Part shown: positions 32,836 through 46,691 of the stretch, in pieces
How positions within the stretch are numbered: the first letter of the stretch is position 1
Layout: each line of letters starts with the position of its first letter
Source of the DNA: Phaseolus vulgaris
Taxonomy: Eukaryota; Streptophyta; Magnoliopsida; Fabales; Fabaceae
Assembly (NCBI RefSeq): GCF_000499845.2
Contig: NC_023749.2
Span: forward strand, 37,510,105-37,574,104
Length of the DNA: 64,000 nt
Direction of reading: 5' to 3'
The notes under the pieces: model-generated
Database searches by the model: none
What the model saw: only the letters and a program-made list of their open reading frames with translations
What the model was told of the DNA's origin: nothing
Position numbers and translations under genes: made by a program

Positions 32836-35800
32836 CATGAATGAAAGGTATTTTTTTTAATTACCATCTTACGAGGTTTCACATTTTGAACCATCTTACT
32901 CTATTTTCCCTCTAAACGTTGTATTTTAGTTGTTAAATCTCTGGACTTACTTCTATTTGGTAAAAACTCTGTAACATTAAAAATTGATATATTAATTATA
33001 ATATTAATAAATTGGAAAGACCACAAATTTAATCCTTATAAAATGTTACCCTTTCCAAAATAAAAATTATGAATATCTATCAATTTGGTCTTTAATTTAA
33101 TATATTTACTAATATTAAAATATTAATCTAAAGAAATTTTTAAATATTACATAACATAATTTTATAATTTATAGGATTATTTTATAATTTATAGGATTAT
33201 TTTAAAATTTATAGGAATTATTTTATATAATTTATTTATTATTCAATAAACTTTGCAAAGTGATGAATGTAAAACGGAAACTCAAAATTAAATATATACT
33301 TATAAAATGGTATTAATATACTGGGCCCATCCTTCAATTCTCTTGTCACTCAAAATTATTGTTATGGCATATCAAGAATAACAAGTATAAATATGAACCA
33401 TATATGTGATTCATAAGGAATATCAAGAATATTTGATTGATAAGGATCTAATTTCAAAGATAAACATTCTAATAACAGAAAATAATTAGCTTAAGATTTT
33501 AGTTGTTTTTAAGAGTTAACAAACTAACTCTAAGGATTAACCAACTAACTTTTTTATTTAGCTTATTCCAACCGATCCCATATTGTTCTAACTAATAAAA
33601 TAAGAATTAATTTGATAATTGAAAATTGTAAAACATATTATTGATGTACAATATTAAACAAAAGCGTACAGCTATTTGTACTGTAAACTTGAAAAGAAAT
33701 ATTCTAATAACAGAAAATAACTAGCTTAGGATTGTAATTGTTTTTAAGAGTTAACAAACTAACTCTTAGAGTTAACAAACTAATTTTTTTTATTTATCTT
33801 ATTCCAACCTATCCCATATTTTTCTAATTAACATAATAGTAAACTTCTCTCAAAAGTTAAAAAATTGATGTTATCCTAACCAGAGAGATAATATCTCACC
33901 ATCTAAGGTTGTTGAACTAAAGTTTTCTAATAAAGAATATCAAGAATATTTGAGTGATAAGAAATTAATTTGATAATTGGAACTGTAAAACTGTATATTA
34001 TTGATGTATAATATTGAACAAAAGTGTACAACTATTTATACTGTCAAACTAGAATGAAAATGGACTTAAAATAGTTGTTTTTTTTAACAAAATAAGAAAC
34101 AACCAAAACTAAAATTATACAAAAATAAAATAGAGAATAAATTAAGTGTAAACTTTGATATAAAATGAAGAGATATTGGTGATGTTATATTTTTTTAAAA
34201 ATGTATTCATCTTGAGTAGTAAGAAAGATACGTGTAACACCTCAAAAATACATCTAACTAATACAATACAAATCCTGCATATTTATATACAAGTTTAGAG
34301 TTTTCCAAAATTTTCCTAATATATGATTAAAATTTATATAATACAAATATTTACAATATAAGGTTGAAAAAAAATTATTGTAAGAAAATCAAAAGGAATT
34401 GGTGGTATAGTTCATAACAATATGATTTTTTTTTAAATCTCATTTGTTTTTTTTTTTTTTTGGTTTATGATGATAAACACATTTTAAGTTTTAAATTAGC
34501 CATGGTTCTTACTTTTGTCTATAAATAGTTTTACGCATGAATGAAAGGTATTTTTTTTTAGTTCTTTTATATTTTATTTTTTCATTTTTATAAGTGTGAG
34601 AAAAATCAAAATTATTTTTGTAAATTTAAAATATTTTAAATTGTATAATTTATAAATTTATTTTGATTTTACAATTGAAAATTAAAAAATATATTATAGA
34701 TTATCCTAGATCTCAACCGATTTTAAGATTTTAATTGTTTTTAAGAGTTAACAAACTAACTCTAAGAGATAACAAACTAACTTTTTTATTTAACAGAATA
34801 GTAAACTTCTCTCCAAAGTTAAAAATTCGATGATATCCTAAAAAGAGAGCTAATATATCTTATAATGAATATGAGGTTGTTGAACTAAAGTTTTCTAATA
34901 AGGAATATCAAGAATATTTTATTCATAATAAATTAATTTGATAATTGGAAATTGTAAAACTATATATTATTGAGGTACATTATTGAACAAAAGTGTACAA
35001 CTATTTGTATTGTCAAACTAGAATTGAAAAGATAAACATTCTTATAACATTCTAATAACAAAAATAAGTAGCTTAGTATTTTAATTGTTTTTAAGAGTTA
35101 ACAAATTAAGAAATTAACTTTTTTTTATTTAGCTTATTCCAACATATCCATATTGTTCTAATTAACTGAATAGGAATTAATTTGATAATTGGAAATGGTA
35201 AAATTGTATATTATTGATGTACAATATTGAACAAAAGTGTACAACTATTTGTACGGTACAACCAATACCTTCACATCTTCTTAAAAGTTAATGAGAAAAT
35301 TTAGAATCCTTAGATATTGACTAATAATGTTTGTATGTTGAATGTGACAATGCTCAAATGCCACTATATTTTTTAAGAATATTTATGTGTAGTTATTCAT
35401 ATTCAAGATGGGCAGTATAAACTTACCATCTGAAATAGGTTAAGTCAAGTAAGTCTTTATTATCTATTTTTGATAGTTGGCTTACCTTTTCATTCATTTG
35501 GTGTTCCAACTTGAAGGTTTGATGATGATATTAGATAAATCTTAAAAGATCTGTGAAGTGCATTGGACAAAAGGTACCAATTTCAAGATTCCTAAAATAG
35601 TTGAAACAAATATCAAGAAAGGAGGGAATAGTAGATTCAGTTTTGTGAGGTTGTAAAATTATTCAAGAACAAAGAATGGGAGTTGATTTTCTAGTAGTAT
35701 CAAGTCATTCTGAATATCCCTTAGCATCCATTGTTTTGTCAACAAAGGATCTCTTCCCTCCACATCATATGTATGCAGTCTTAGAAAAAGCTCAATTATG

Positions 35801-38800
35801 ATGCAATCATGTTTAAGAAATCATCTCTATTATATTTAATAGGATCTGCATAACAAAATCGAATATCTTCTTCCATCTCTTTCATTTTGACAACAAATTC
35901 TCTCATACCTAGATGTGTTCGATTTAGAAATCCCTTTGAGATATTTGGGTTTATTCTCTTCCATTGTCTCAAAAATGTTGTCTACTTTGTGATGATAAGG
36001 GCCAATAGAAACAATTTGAGGGGTAGACTTTGGGGTTATTTTCAAGAATTCTTGGTGGTATCCTATAAATGCATTGCTTATGGAAACCATCCTCTTCAAG
36101 AGGTTTCACATTTTGAACCATCTTACTCCATTTTCTCTCTAAAAGTTGTATTTTAGTTGTAACATTAAAAATTGATATATTAATTATAATATTAATAAAT
36201 TGGAAAGATCACAAATTTAATTCTTATAAATTGTTACCCTTTCCCAAATAAAATGGTATTAGTATACTTACAATGTGGGCCATCCTTGAATTCTTGTCCA
36301 TAAAAAAAAATAAGTGATAGACGAGCATTAATTGTTGTTATGGCAGAAAAGTATATATATGAATAATAGACATGATTCTCTTTCTTAATGTCTGCTTATA
36401 CGAGTGATATGTCTTTATTTTGATGCTCTTTATTCTTCCTTGTAAGTCAATGTAAATGCAATTTAAGTTGGACACTCAACTTTGTTAAGACGATCCTGTT
36501 GGGAATTAATTTGATAATTGGAAATTGTAAAACTGTATATTATTGATGTACAATATTGAACAAAAGTGTACAACTATTTATACTGTCAAACTAGAATGAA
36601 AAGAGAAACATTCTAATAACAAAAAATAACTAGCTTAAGATTTTAATTGTTTTTAAGAGTTAACAAACCAATTAACAAACTAATTTTTTTTATTGAACTT
36701 ATTCCAACAGATCCCATATTGTTCTAATTAATAGAATAGTAAACTTCTCTCAAAAGTTAAAAATTTGATATCCTAACAAGAGAGCAAATATCTCACAATC
36801 TTGTGTACAACTATTTGTATTGTCTAACTAGAATGAAAAGATAAACATTCTAATAACATAAAATAACTAGCTTAGGTTTTAATTGTTTTTAAGAGTTAAC
36901 AAACTAACTCTAAGAGTTAAGAAACTAATTTTTAATTTAACTTATTCCAGCATATCCTATTGTTCTAATTAATAGAATAGTAAACTTCTTTCAAACGTTA
37001 CAAATCTGATGATATCCTAACAAGAAAGCAAATATCTCACACTCTGAGGTTATTAAACTAAAGTTTTCTAATAAGGAATATTAAGAATATTTGATTAATA
37101 AGGAATTAATTTCATACTTGCAAATTGTAAAACAGTATATTATTGATGTACAATATTGAACAAAAGTGTACAATTATTTGTATTGTCAAACTAAATAAAA
37201 AGATAAACCTAACAGAAAATAATTAGCTTAGGATTTTAATTGTTTTTAAGAGTTAACAAACTAACTCTAAGAGTTAACCAACTAACTTTTTTATTTAGCT
37301 TATTACAACAGATCCTGTATTGTTCTAATTAACAGAATAGGAATTAATTTGATAATTGAAAACTTTAAAACTGTATATTATTGATGTACAATATTGAACA
37401 AAATGTAAACTAGAATGAAAAGAGAAACATTCTAATAACAGAAAATAACTACGTTTTTTAAGAGTTAACAAATTAACTCTTAGAGTTAACAAACTAACTT
37501 TTTATTTAGGTAATTCCAACCTATCCCATATTGTTCTAATTAACATAATAGTAAACTTCTCTCAAAAAGTTAAAAATTTGATGATATCCTAACAAGAGAG
37601 ATAATATTACATCATTTGAGGTTGTTGAACTAAAGTTTTCTAATAAAGAATATCAGTAATATTTGACTGATCAGAAATTAATTTGATAATTGGAAACTGT
37701 AAAACTGTATAACAAAAGTGTACAAGTATTTATACTGTAAAACTAGAATGAAAAGAGACTTAAGTAGTTGTTGTTTTTAACAAAATAAGAAACAATCAAA
37801 ACTAAAATTATACAAAAAAAAAAAAAAAAAAATTAAGTGTAAACTTTAATATAAAATGAAGAAATATTGATGGTGTTATATTTTTTTTTAAATGTATTCA
37901 TCTTTAGCCGTAAGAAAGATATGTGTAACACCTTAAAAATAAATCTAACTATTAGAACACAAATCCTACATATTTATATATAAGTTTAGAGTTTTTCAAA
38001 AACGTTTCTAATATATGATTAAAATTTATAGAAATACAAATATTTATAATATAAGGTTGAAAAAAATATTATTGTAAGAAAATTAAAAGAAATTATTGAG
38101 ATAGTTACATAACAAATGATTTTTTAAAGTCTCCATCACTATATTCTAAACGCGTAATAATACGTAATAATATTCCTATTAATTCAGTTGGTGGTCAAAT
38201 TCAGCTGGTGATGACGCAATCTCATTTTAAGATTTTTACTGATTCAATTTCGCATTAAAATTACTAATATTTCAATACTTTAAGTCAATGTAAAAGCTGG
38301 ACACTCAACTCTAACTAACAGAACAGTTAACTTCTCTAAGAAGTTAAAAAAATTTGATGATATGGTTGTTGAACGTGTTTTCTGATAAGGAAAACATCTT
38401 ATCTACACAAGTTTCACAATCTTTTTATGATTTGCACTAAAAACAAAATGAAAGATTTAAGATTCATTTGATATTCATTTAATAATGTATCACTGAGACC
38501 CTATAATTACAATAGTTGAAGCATGTGTGCATTTATGAGCATCTATTAATTGAAAAAGAAAACATTATGGTAAGAAAATCAAAAGGGTGGTGGCATAGTT
38601 ACATAAGAAACATGTTTTTTTTTTTAAATCTCATGTTATCTTTTTTGCATTTATCTTATGATGATAGAGTCTAAGTTTAAAATTCGCATGGTTCTCATTC
38701 TATGTTCTAAGTTTAATTCTAAAGTATTTCTTTTAGTTCTTTTATACTTGATTTTTGCATTTTTATAAGTGTGAGAAAAATCAAAATTATTTTCGTAAGT

Positions 38801-38900
38801 TTAAAATATTTTAAATTGTATAATTTATAAATTTATTTTGATTTTATAATTTAAAATTAAAAATATATATTATAGATTTTACAGTATAAAAATAATTGGA
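32836..38900. repeat. AT-rich degenerate repeat cluster
   Basis: A unit beginning AATTAATTTGATAATTGG and continuing through 'GTAAAACTGTATATTATTGA', 'AAGTGTACAACTATTTGTA' and 'TAAGAGTTAACAAACTAACT' recurs. Starts are near 33605, 33963, 34931, 35175, 36504, 37104, 37342 and 37676, spaced 238 to 1329 bp. A separate block at 32870-33090 is duplicated at 36096-36250. Copies are diverged and interrupted, so this is a decayed, partly tandem family rather than a regular satellite. Confidence 0.75.
35470..36100 (-). pseudogene. DUF247 protein fragment
   Basis: The minus strand encodes 'TPQIVSIGPYHHKVDNIFET' with 'MEENKPKYLKGI' and, further on, 'DLILLENQLPFFVLE', the two hallmark blocks of plant DUF247 proteins, which are usually 400-550 residues long. 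Only the N-terminal third is present, with a frame break near 35836 and a stop after 'VLE'. It sits inside the AT-rich repeat cluster, so it was probably carried or left there by repeat expansion. Most DUF247 proteins have no known biochemical function. Confidence 0.8.
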
Positions 38901-40556
38901 GAAAGCCGTATGAAATTGCATAAAAGAATATTTTTATATGTGTCAAAATATATGAAGAGTCTGGGATAAAGCATAAAGGTGCAAAAATAAATTGTTTATA
39001 GTGAATACTATGTAACCTTATGTTCTTCTCTCACTGTTCTTGCTTTCATTGATTCATTGTTAGCGTGGTTCTTCACCTTTCGCAAATCTAGGGTTTTCCT
39101 TCGCCATCTTCCACCAATAGTATTAAAAATTATATCTCTCTATGTAACATTTTTTTATAATATATAAAGTTAAAACTAATTAATGTATATATATATATAT
39201 ATATATATTTTGTATGAAAAAATAATAAAAAAAGTGTTGTATGCAAATAATAAAACATCAAGTTAATTAATAATTTTAATAAGTAAATCAATTTTAGTTT
39301 TATTATAAAAACTTAAAGTTCTGTGATTTAAAAAATAATGTTTTTTTGTCAAAAGTTTAGTTAGCTCTGTGAACCAACCCAAAGTCAGGGTAAATGATAC
39401 TGAAGTTTCGCAAATCAAGTTTGGCATTTTCTTCTTGCACTTAATAACTTCTTTCTGCACCTTCATAATTCTAAAATAACCCTTTTGTAAAAAGTGCTGG
39501 GTTTATTTTTTTTCATTTTGTTAATTGCAAATTCGTAGAGTTTTAAAACTCTAAAATTGAAAATATAAAATTATATTATAAATCTTAGAATTAGGATATA
39601 ATTGGTAAAAATGGGATGAAGAATAGCCGTTATGATATTGGACAAGTTGAATATTTTCTTCCTTGCACTTTCATAATTTCTTTTCGCACCTCAGTAATTC
39701 TTTTCAGATAGGAGAGGTTGGAGAGGGTGAAGGCGCAGAAGCGAAGGAGCTTAAAGGCGTAGAAGTGGGTGTGTGCGTGGCCCAGAGTGGTAAAGTTGCT
39801 TCTGGTGGTTCACATGATTGCACTTGCTCAGTGTTTCCAACACATGTTCTTTCAGGTTTCGCTTCATTTGCTTTTTTCTTTTCTAAGACCAAGAACGTCA
39901 AATTCTTATAAAACACCAGTTGGTCACGCCGTTTCATCAACAGCAATCTCATTTTAATATTTTTACAATTTCATTCGATTTCACATATTAATTATTAAAA
40001 TTATCAATATTTTAAAATATTATTAAAAGTATCTAAATTGTTACTTTAGTATCTAAATTGGAATTTTTAAAAATACTTTTGTAAACTAAAAGAATAATAA
40101 GTAATTAAGTTAAGTCTTAGTAAATTATCACTAAGTAATGAAGTTCCAAATTTAAAATGATCTGGATAAGGATTGAGAATTTTATGCAGGTTTACAAGTA
40201 TGTGTATTATTTGGTATAAGTAATAAATCAATGGGTTTAAATAGATAATGGAAATTAGATAGTTAATTTTTTGCTTTAACTAAACTTTTAGTTAGTTTAA
40301 AAAAAATGGAATGAGAATAATAAATGAGTGGGGCTATGATAAATTAATTGGGTATGAGGTTAAACAAAACCTACTCTTATATTAAAATCTTAACAAATAA
40401 GGGAATGTAAATAGAAATTTGAAAATTTCCTTCCTTTACATATTTTCAAATTATCTTCTTTTACATTTCTTTTGCATCTTTTAAAATTATAATCTAAATA
40501 TTTTTTTTATTTTCTTTGATAATTTTTAAATATAGAATCTAACACGATCCTAAATA
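38901..40556. other. AT-rich intergenic region with no supported gene
   Basis: Contains a (TA)n run near 39186-39207 and a UTR-like, pyrimidine-rich stretch at 39020-39120 ('CTAGGGTTTTCC'). There is also a short GC-richer segment at 39710-39930 that is open on both strands. No domain is recognisable. Confidence 0.45.
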
Positions 40557-40561
40557 GGTTG

Positions 40562-41292
40562 TGTACCGGTACGGAGGAGAGATCGGGACCCACCCGGCTG
40601 CCCGATGCCGTGTCAGCCTGACCGAGACCATGAGAACCTGGCCGAAACCTTTTAAGACTTGGCCGAACGGCCGGAGCAGAAACCTTTGAAGACTTGGCCG
40701 AACGGCCGAAGCAGAAACCTTTGAAGACTTGTGCCGAGAGGCCGAAGCCTTTGAAGACTTGTGCCGAGAGGCCGAAGCCTTTGAAGACTTATGCTGAGAG
40801 GCCGAGGCCTTAGAAGGCTTGGCCGAAACCGCCAAAGACCACAGGGATTTGGCCGATGGCTGACCCGCACCGTGGGAATTTGGCCGATGGCCGAACCCCA
40901 TTACAACTAACGCTCAGACCGAGATCAGTGAAGCTAATCCATCATCAAGAATTAGGTAATGCAACCCTAAGCGGTATCCACCTCGATAAACGGTCCCAAC
41001 AAGGTAGGCCCACTAGAATAATATAAATAGCATGCATTTCAAGGAGTAAGGTATGTCATTATTACTGTTCACCTACCTGAGAGCTAACCACCCGCTTTAC
41101 TGACTTGAGCGTCGGAGTGCCTTCGCAGGTACCCCCACCATCCGGTGTTCACCCGACGACCGAGTCCCGAGTGCCGAAAGATAAGCAGAAGGAAGAGAAG
41201 GATCCCAGTTCATCACTCAACCACCTGCCCGACCGAAGGAAGGAGAAGAAGACTTCAACAGTTCTCTAGGTCCCATCTCCCTAGCAGGAACA
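40562..41292 (+). repeat. G1 5' LTR
   Basis: TGTACCGGTACGG at the start, AGCAGGAACA at the end, 731 bp. It contains ~30-bp internal repeats ('GACTTGTGCCGAGAGGCCGA', then AGCCTTTGAA), TATAAATA at 41022-41029 and the shared motif TGACTTGAGCGTCGGAGTGC at 41101-41120. Confidence 0.97.
41022..41029 (+). promoter_or_regulatory. TATA box of the G1 5' LTR
   Basis: TATAAATA, repeated at 51489-51496 in the 3' LTR. It lies ~80 bp upstream of the shared 20-nt R/U5 motif. Confidence 0.75.
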
Positions 41293-41294
41293 AT

Positions 41295-41312
41295 TGGCGC
41301 CCACCGTGGGGC
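41295..41312 (+). other. G1 primer binding site, tRNA-Lys(CUU) type
   Basis: TGGCGCCCACCGTGGGGC lies two bases after the LTR and is an 18-nt complement to the 3' end of tRNA-Lys(CUU) as recalled. The same 18 bases occur in G2. Confidence 0.85.
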
Positions 41313-41342
41313 CGAGGGAAACTAGCTGAAGGAAAAAAGTAG

Positions 41343-44300
41343 ATGGTTTCGACAAGAAGCATGGAAAGAATGACTGAAGCCGACCAGACAATGCTGCTGC
41401 TGTCTCTCCAGAGGGAAATGGCCGAGATGCGAAGAAAAGCCGAGGAGGCCGCTCAGAAAAATGAGCAAGAGCTGCAGGTTCTCCGCAGGGAGAACGAAGA
41501 TATGAGAAAGAAGCTGGGGGAGGGAGGACCTTCTGTCATACCGACGAACGTGGTTGGCAAGTCCTACACCTCTCCCCCCAACCCGGATGTGGCCGAGGGG
41601 ACGAGAGGCCGACCCCCTCCCCGCGAGACTGAAACGGGCGACGAGTCGTGCCTAATCAGGTCCACCCGGACGACCCTAACGGCCGACCCGAACCGTCGTC
41701 ATCCCTTTACAAACAACATCATCGAAGTCCCACTTCCTGAGAAGTGGAAGGGTTTCAACCGAGACCGATACGACGGGTCGACCGACCCGGACGAGCATAT
41801 GGACGCCTACACCACCCATATGAGTCTCTACACCTCGGACGACGCCGTCTTGTGCCGAGTGTTCCCCACATCCTTGAAGGGTGCAGCCCTTAGTTGGTTC
41901 ACCAAGCTCTCACCCAACTCCATAGATAGCTTTGCCACGCTCATCGCAAAGTTCGAAACACAGTTTGCGACCAGCCGGCCGCACCACCTGACCTCAATCG
42001 CCCTGGTAGGCATCCGCCAGGAGAAAGGAGAGTCGCTGAGAACCTTCGTAGATAGGTTCAGCAAAGTGGCAATGAGCATCCGAAATCTGAGTCCGGATGT
42101 CGCCATGCACCACATGCTGACGGCCCTGCGCCCGGGGCCCTTTGCCGACAACCTATGCATGCAGCCGGCCGACAGCCTGGCGAAGCTGAGAAAGAGAGCC
42201 GCTAAGTACATGCAGCTGGAGGAGCTAAGAGAGTTTCGCAACCAGGCCCGTGCCGAGGCCGGTGGAGAGAGGAAGGAAGGAAAAGACCGACAGGCTCGGC
42301 CGATACAGAGAACGGACCGGCGCCGGGAGAACCGAGACCGACCAATCCGTTTCTCGAGGTATACACCCCTAACGGCCGAGCGGGGAAGGATTCTGGACGA
42401 AGCCCTTAACGCCGAGCTGATCCCTCCCCCAAGGAAGGTGGCCAGCCCAAATAACGCCAACCGGAGGAAGCAGTGTCGGTACCACCAGAACACCGGACAC
42501 TCAACCGACGAGTGTCAGGCCCTTAAGGACAAGATAGAGGAACTTATCCAGGCTGGGCATCTCCGCCGGTTCGTCAGGAATGGCCGAGACCCACCGGGCC
42601 GGACGGATCCTCCCAGGCGGACGAGGTCACCTCAGCGCGGCCGAGAAAACCAAAACAACAGAGGCGACCGACAACCCGCAAGGGCCGACCCCCCTCGAAG
42701 GGACGACCCCCCAAGGGAGGGCGATAGGAGAGGTAACCGAGAGGTTATCAACACCATAGCCGGCGGTTTCGCCGGGGGAGGAAGCACAAACAACGCCCGG
42801 AAGAAGCACCTCCGGGCGGTACACCAGGTAAACGCCGTGGCGTTCCGACCAAGGATGCCACCCATCACGTTCACGGACAAAGACTTTAAAGGCGTGGACT
42901 ACCGCCAGCAAGACGACCCGATGGTGATAGCGGTCGACATAGATCGATTCACCATAAGGAAGACCCTCGTGGACCAAGGAAGTTCGGTAGATATCCTCTA
43001 CTGGAAAACTTTCAAGGCCATGAGAATGGCCGAGGCCGAGATGATGCCATACGACGACCACGTGGTAGGATTTTCGGGCGAAAGGGTGGGTACCAAGGGG
43101 TATATCGACTTGTACACCACCTTCGGAGAGGGGAAGAACACCAGGACCATCAAAATTCGGTACCTGGTCATCGACGCCAACACCTCCTACAACATCCTCC
43201 TCGGCCGACCATCCATCAACCGGCTGATGGCCATAGTATCAACCCCTCATCTCGCAATGAAATTCCCTTCGAAGACAGGAGACATTCTCACGGTCCACGT
43301 GGACCAGAAAGAAGCACGGGAATGCTACGCCGAGAGCCTCCGGGTGGAGCCTCTAAGGGCAGACACCTCTCCCCTTCGGGCGAGAAAGTCCTCCCGAAAG
43401 GACCGCTCCCCCAGGAAGGACCGGCCCAGGGAGACCCGGCCAACCGTGGCACTAGTAGACCTTGATCCCCGGGCAACCGAGGACAGGCTAGAGGCAAGAG
43501 AGGAGCTGAGGAGAGTCCCCCTCCTCGACGAAGAGCACAGCACGGCTGTAGGGACAGCCTTGGCGGCGGCCGAGGCCGAGGTCATGCACGCCGCGCTAAA
43601 AAAGAATGTCGACATGTTCGCATGGACGCCGGCCGACATGCCGGGAGTAAGTCCGGATGTCATCACCCATCGGCTGTCCATATTTAAGGAAGCCCGTCCG
43701 ATCTCCCAAAAGAAGAGGGACTTGGGCGACGAAAAATGACTCGCGGCGAAGGAGGAGGCCGGCAAGCTCCTGTCGGCCGGATTCATAAGGGAGGCCCGAT
43801 ACACGACATGGCTGGCCAACGTCGTCATGGTTACCAAGCCTAACGGTAACTGGAGGATGTGCGTCGACTACAGAAACATCAACAGCGCATGCCCGAAGGA
43901 TACCTACCCCCTCCCGAACATTGACCGACTGGTGGATGGGGCGGCCGGCCACAAAATTATGAGCTTCCTGGACGCTTACTCTGGCTATAACCAGATAAGC
44001 ATGCACCCGCGGGACAAGGAGAAGACGGCCTTCATGACGGCCGATGCCAACTACTACTACGAGGTCATGCCGTTCGGCCTCAAGAACGCCGGGGCAACCT
44101 ACCAGCGCCTCATGGACAAAATTTTCAAGGGTCTAATAGGCCGGGCGGTAGAAGTCTATGTGGACGACATAGTCGTGAAGTCCGACTCGTTCGAGCAACA
44201 TCTGAAGGATCTGGACGAGGTCTTCAAGGCCCTAAGGGGGGTCAACATGAAACTCAACCCCGAAAAATGTACTTTCGGGGTGGAGGGAGGAAAGTTCCTA

Positions 44301-46691
44301 GGCTTCATGCTCACCCACCGAGGGATAGAGGCCAACCCCGACAAATGTCAGGCCATACTCAGCATGAGAAGCCCGAACACCGTGAAGGAGGTACAACAAC
44401 TCCTTGGGCGGCTGACCACCCTCTCTCGATTTGTCCCCCGCCTGGCCGAGAGGACGAGGCCGATCGTTCAGTTGCTCCGTAAAGGCAAAAAATTCGTCTG
44501 GGACGACCAATGCGAGGAAATCTTCAAAAAATTCAAAGAGTTCCTCACATCTCCGGCCGTCATCCAGAAGCCGAGACCCGACGTCCCAATCCTCGTATAT
44601 CCAGCAGTCTCGGAAGAAGCAGTCAGCGCTGCCCTAGTGTAGGAGGCCGAGGGCGAGGAGCGACCCATATACTTTGTCAGCCGAACCCTCCATTCGGCCG
44701 AGACCCGATATCAGATGATTGAGAAGGTGGCTCTCGCACTCGTCCTCACGGCAAGACGGATGCGCCCCTACTTCCAAAATCACTCCATAACGGTAAGAAC
44801 CGACTACCCTATTTTCAAAATTTTATCTAAACAGGACCTTGCAGGGAGGATGATAGGATGGTCGGTCGAACTCTCCGAGTTCGACATACGTTATGAGCCG
44901 AGGGGCGCCATCAAGTCTCAATGCTTGGCCGACTTCTCGGCCGAGCTGACACCACTGCCCACCCTCTCGGACGGTTGGACTCTCTACGTGGACGGCTCAT
45001 CAAATAAAACAGCCTGTGGAGCGGGAGTCGTCCTGGAAGGGCCGGGCGACCTCCTCCTGGAACAAGCCCTCCAGTTCGGATTTCGGGCGACCAACAATCA
45101 GGTCGAGTACGAGGCCTTGCTGGCCGGGCTGAACCTAGCTTACGACATGGGAGCGCGCGAGGTTACATGCAAAAGCGACTCCCAGGTGATGGTCGGCCAA
45201 GTCAACGGAGATTTCGAGGTTAAAGAGCCTTTGCTGCAGCGGTACTACCACGCGGCCAAAAACAGTATCGCCCGCTTCAACAAAGCGCCCTTGCAACACA
45301 TACCGAGGGAGGACAACAAAAGGGCCGACATCCTGTCCAAGCTCTCGATCACCAAAAAGAAGAGCCACCAGAGGTCAGTCATACAAATATGGCTGAGACA
45401 CCCTAGTGTGACGGAGGCCGAGGCCGAGTGTCTGGCTATCGAAGAAGAAGAGGCCGACGCCGAAAACTGGATGACACCCGTCATCCAATATCTAACGGTC
45501 GGCACATGCAAGGCCGGCCAAGAGAAGGCGATGAAGCAGCAATGCGCCCGGTACATCATGATTAACGAAGATTTGTATCGGAGAGGCTACTCGACCCCCC
45601 TGCTAAAATGCATCACCAACAAAAGGGCCGAGTACATCCTGGCCGAGATCCATGAAGGAATCTGCGGAAATCACGCCGGGACGAGGACGATGGCCGCCAA
45701 AGTTTTGAGGGCCGGCTACTACTGGCCGACCATGCAAGGCGACTGTGCCGAATATGTGAAGAAATGCGCCAAGTGCCAAGAGTTCGGCCCCCTCCACCAC
45801 ACCAGGCCGGAAGAACTGCATAGCATCATCTCCCCATGGCCGTTCGCCATGTGGGGGATGGACATTATCGGGCCATTCTCCCTAGGGAAGGGGCAGACCA
45901 AATTCCTCCTGGTGGGAGTCGACTACTTCACCAAATGGATCGAGGCCGAGCCCCTCGCCTCCATCTCGGCGAAGAATGTACAAAACTTCGTATGGAGGAG
46001 CATAGTTTGCCGATTCGGCGTCCCACACACAATAGTAACTGACAATGGCCGACAGTTCATCGACCGAGGCCTACAATCCTTCTATGACGACCTGGGCATC
46101 AAGTCCGTCACAGCCTCGGTGGAACACCCACAAACCAATGGGCAGGCCGAGGCCGCCAACAAGGTCATACTCAACGAGCTGAAGAAGCGTCTGGGCAAAG
46201 CAAAGGGCCGATGGACCGAGGAGTTGATCGAGGTACTTTGGGCGTACAGGTGCACTCCCCAAACTACCACACAAGAAACGCCCTACAACCTGACATACGG
46301 AACCGAGGCCATGATCCCGGTAGAGGTGGCCGAGCCCACCATACGACGGCAGATGTTCGATCTCACCCTAAACGAGGAAAGCCTAGCGGTCAACCTTGAC
46401 TTGGTAAGTGAGCTTCGTGACAAAAGCAAGATTCGGGAGGCTGCCTGCAAAGCCCGGGCGACCAGACGGTACAACACCAAAGTCCGGCCGAGAGGTTTCC
46501 AGAAGGGCGATCTTGTCTGGAGAATGCGCAGCGACGCAAGAAAAAATGAAGGGAAGTTCTCATCCAACTGGGAGGGACCCTTCCGAGTTCGAGAAGTTGC
46601 GCAGGGAGGGGCTTATCATTTAGAATGGCTGTCAGGAAAAATTGTACCGAGGACGTGGAATGCCACGCACCTCAAGTTCTATTACAGCTAA
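41343..46691 (+). pseudogene. G1 gag-pol polyprotein (one frame, two nonsense codons)
   Basis: The ATG lies 30 nt after the primer binding site. In one continuous frame: an N-terminal coiled coil (residues ~15-60), the gag core (~125-235, with 'LKGAALSWFTKL'), a C-x2-H-x4-H-x4-C knuckle (C378, H381, H386, C391), aspartic protease (D544 of DQGSS), RT with YVDD (44157-44168), RNase H, then a second RNase H-like domain beginning 'LYVDGSS' (~44985), and integrase with the HHCC finger and DDE motifs ('GMDIIGPF', 'VTDNGRQF', 'GQAEAANK'). Two RNase H domains are typical of the Tat clade. TGA at 43737-43739 and TAG at 44640-44642 interrupt it; homology continues in the same frame after both. Confidence 0.93.

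Noticed and set aside
39663..39911. 82-codon ORF in a GC-richer patch
   Set aside because: It is open on both strands and shows no domain, splice pattern or conservation that I can see.
40539..40901. 120-codon minus ORF, repeated at 50997-51368
   Set aside because: Both lie in the G1 LTRs and reflect the 30-bp LTR repeats. The ORF has no homologue in other LTRs.
41828..42493. 221-codon minus-strand ORF opposite G1 gag
   Set aside because: It is a shadow of GC-rich gag codons, with no counterpart in G2 and no recognisable motif.
43737..44642. Programmed stop-codon readthrough in G1 pol
   Set aside because: The stops lie just before RT and inside RNase H, not at a gag-pol boundary, and G2 lacks stops at these sites, so disabling mutations are simpler.
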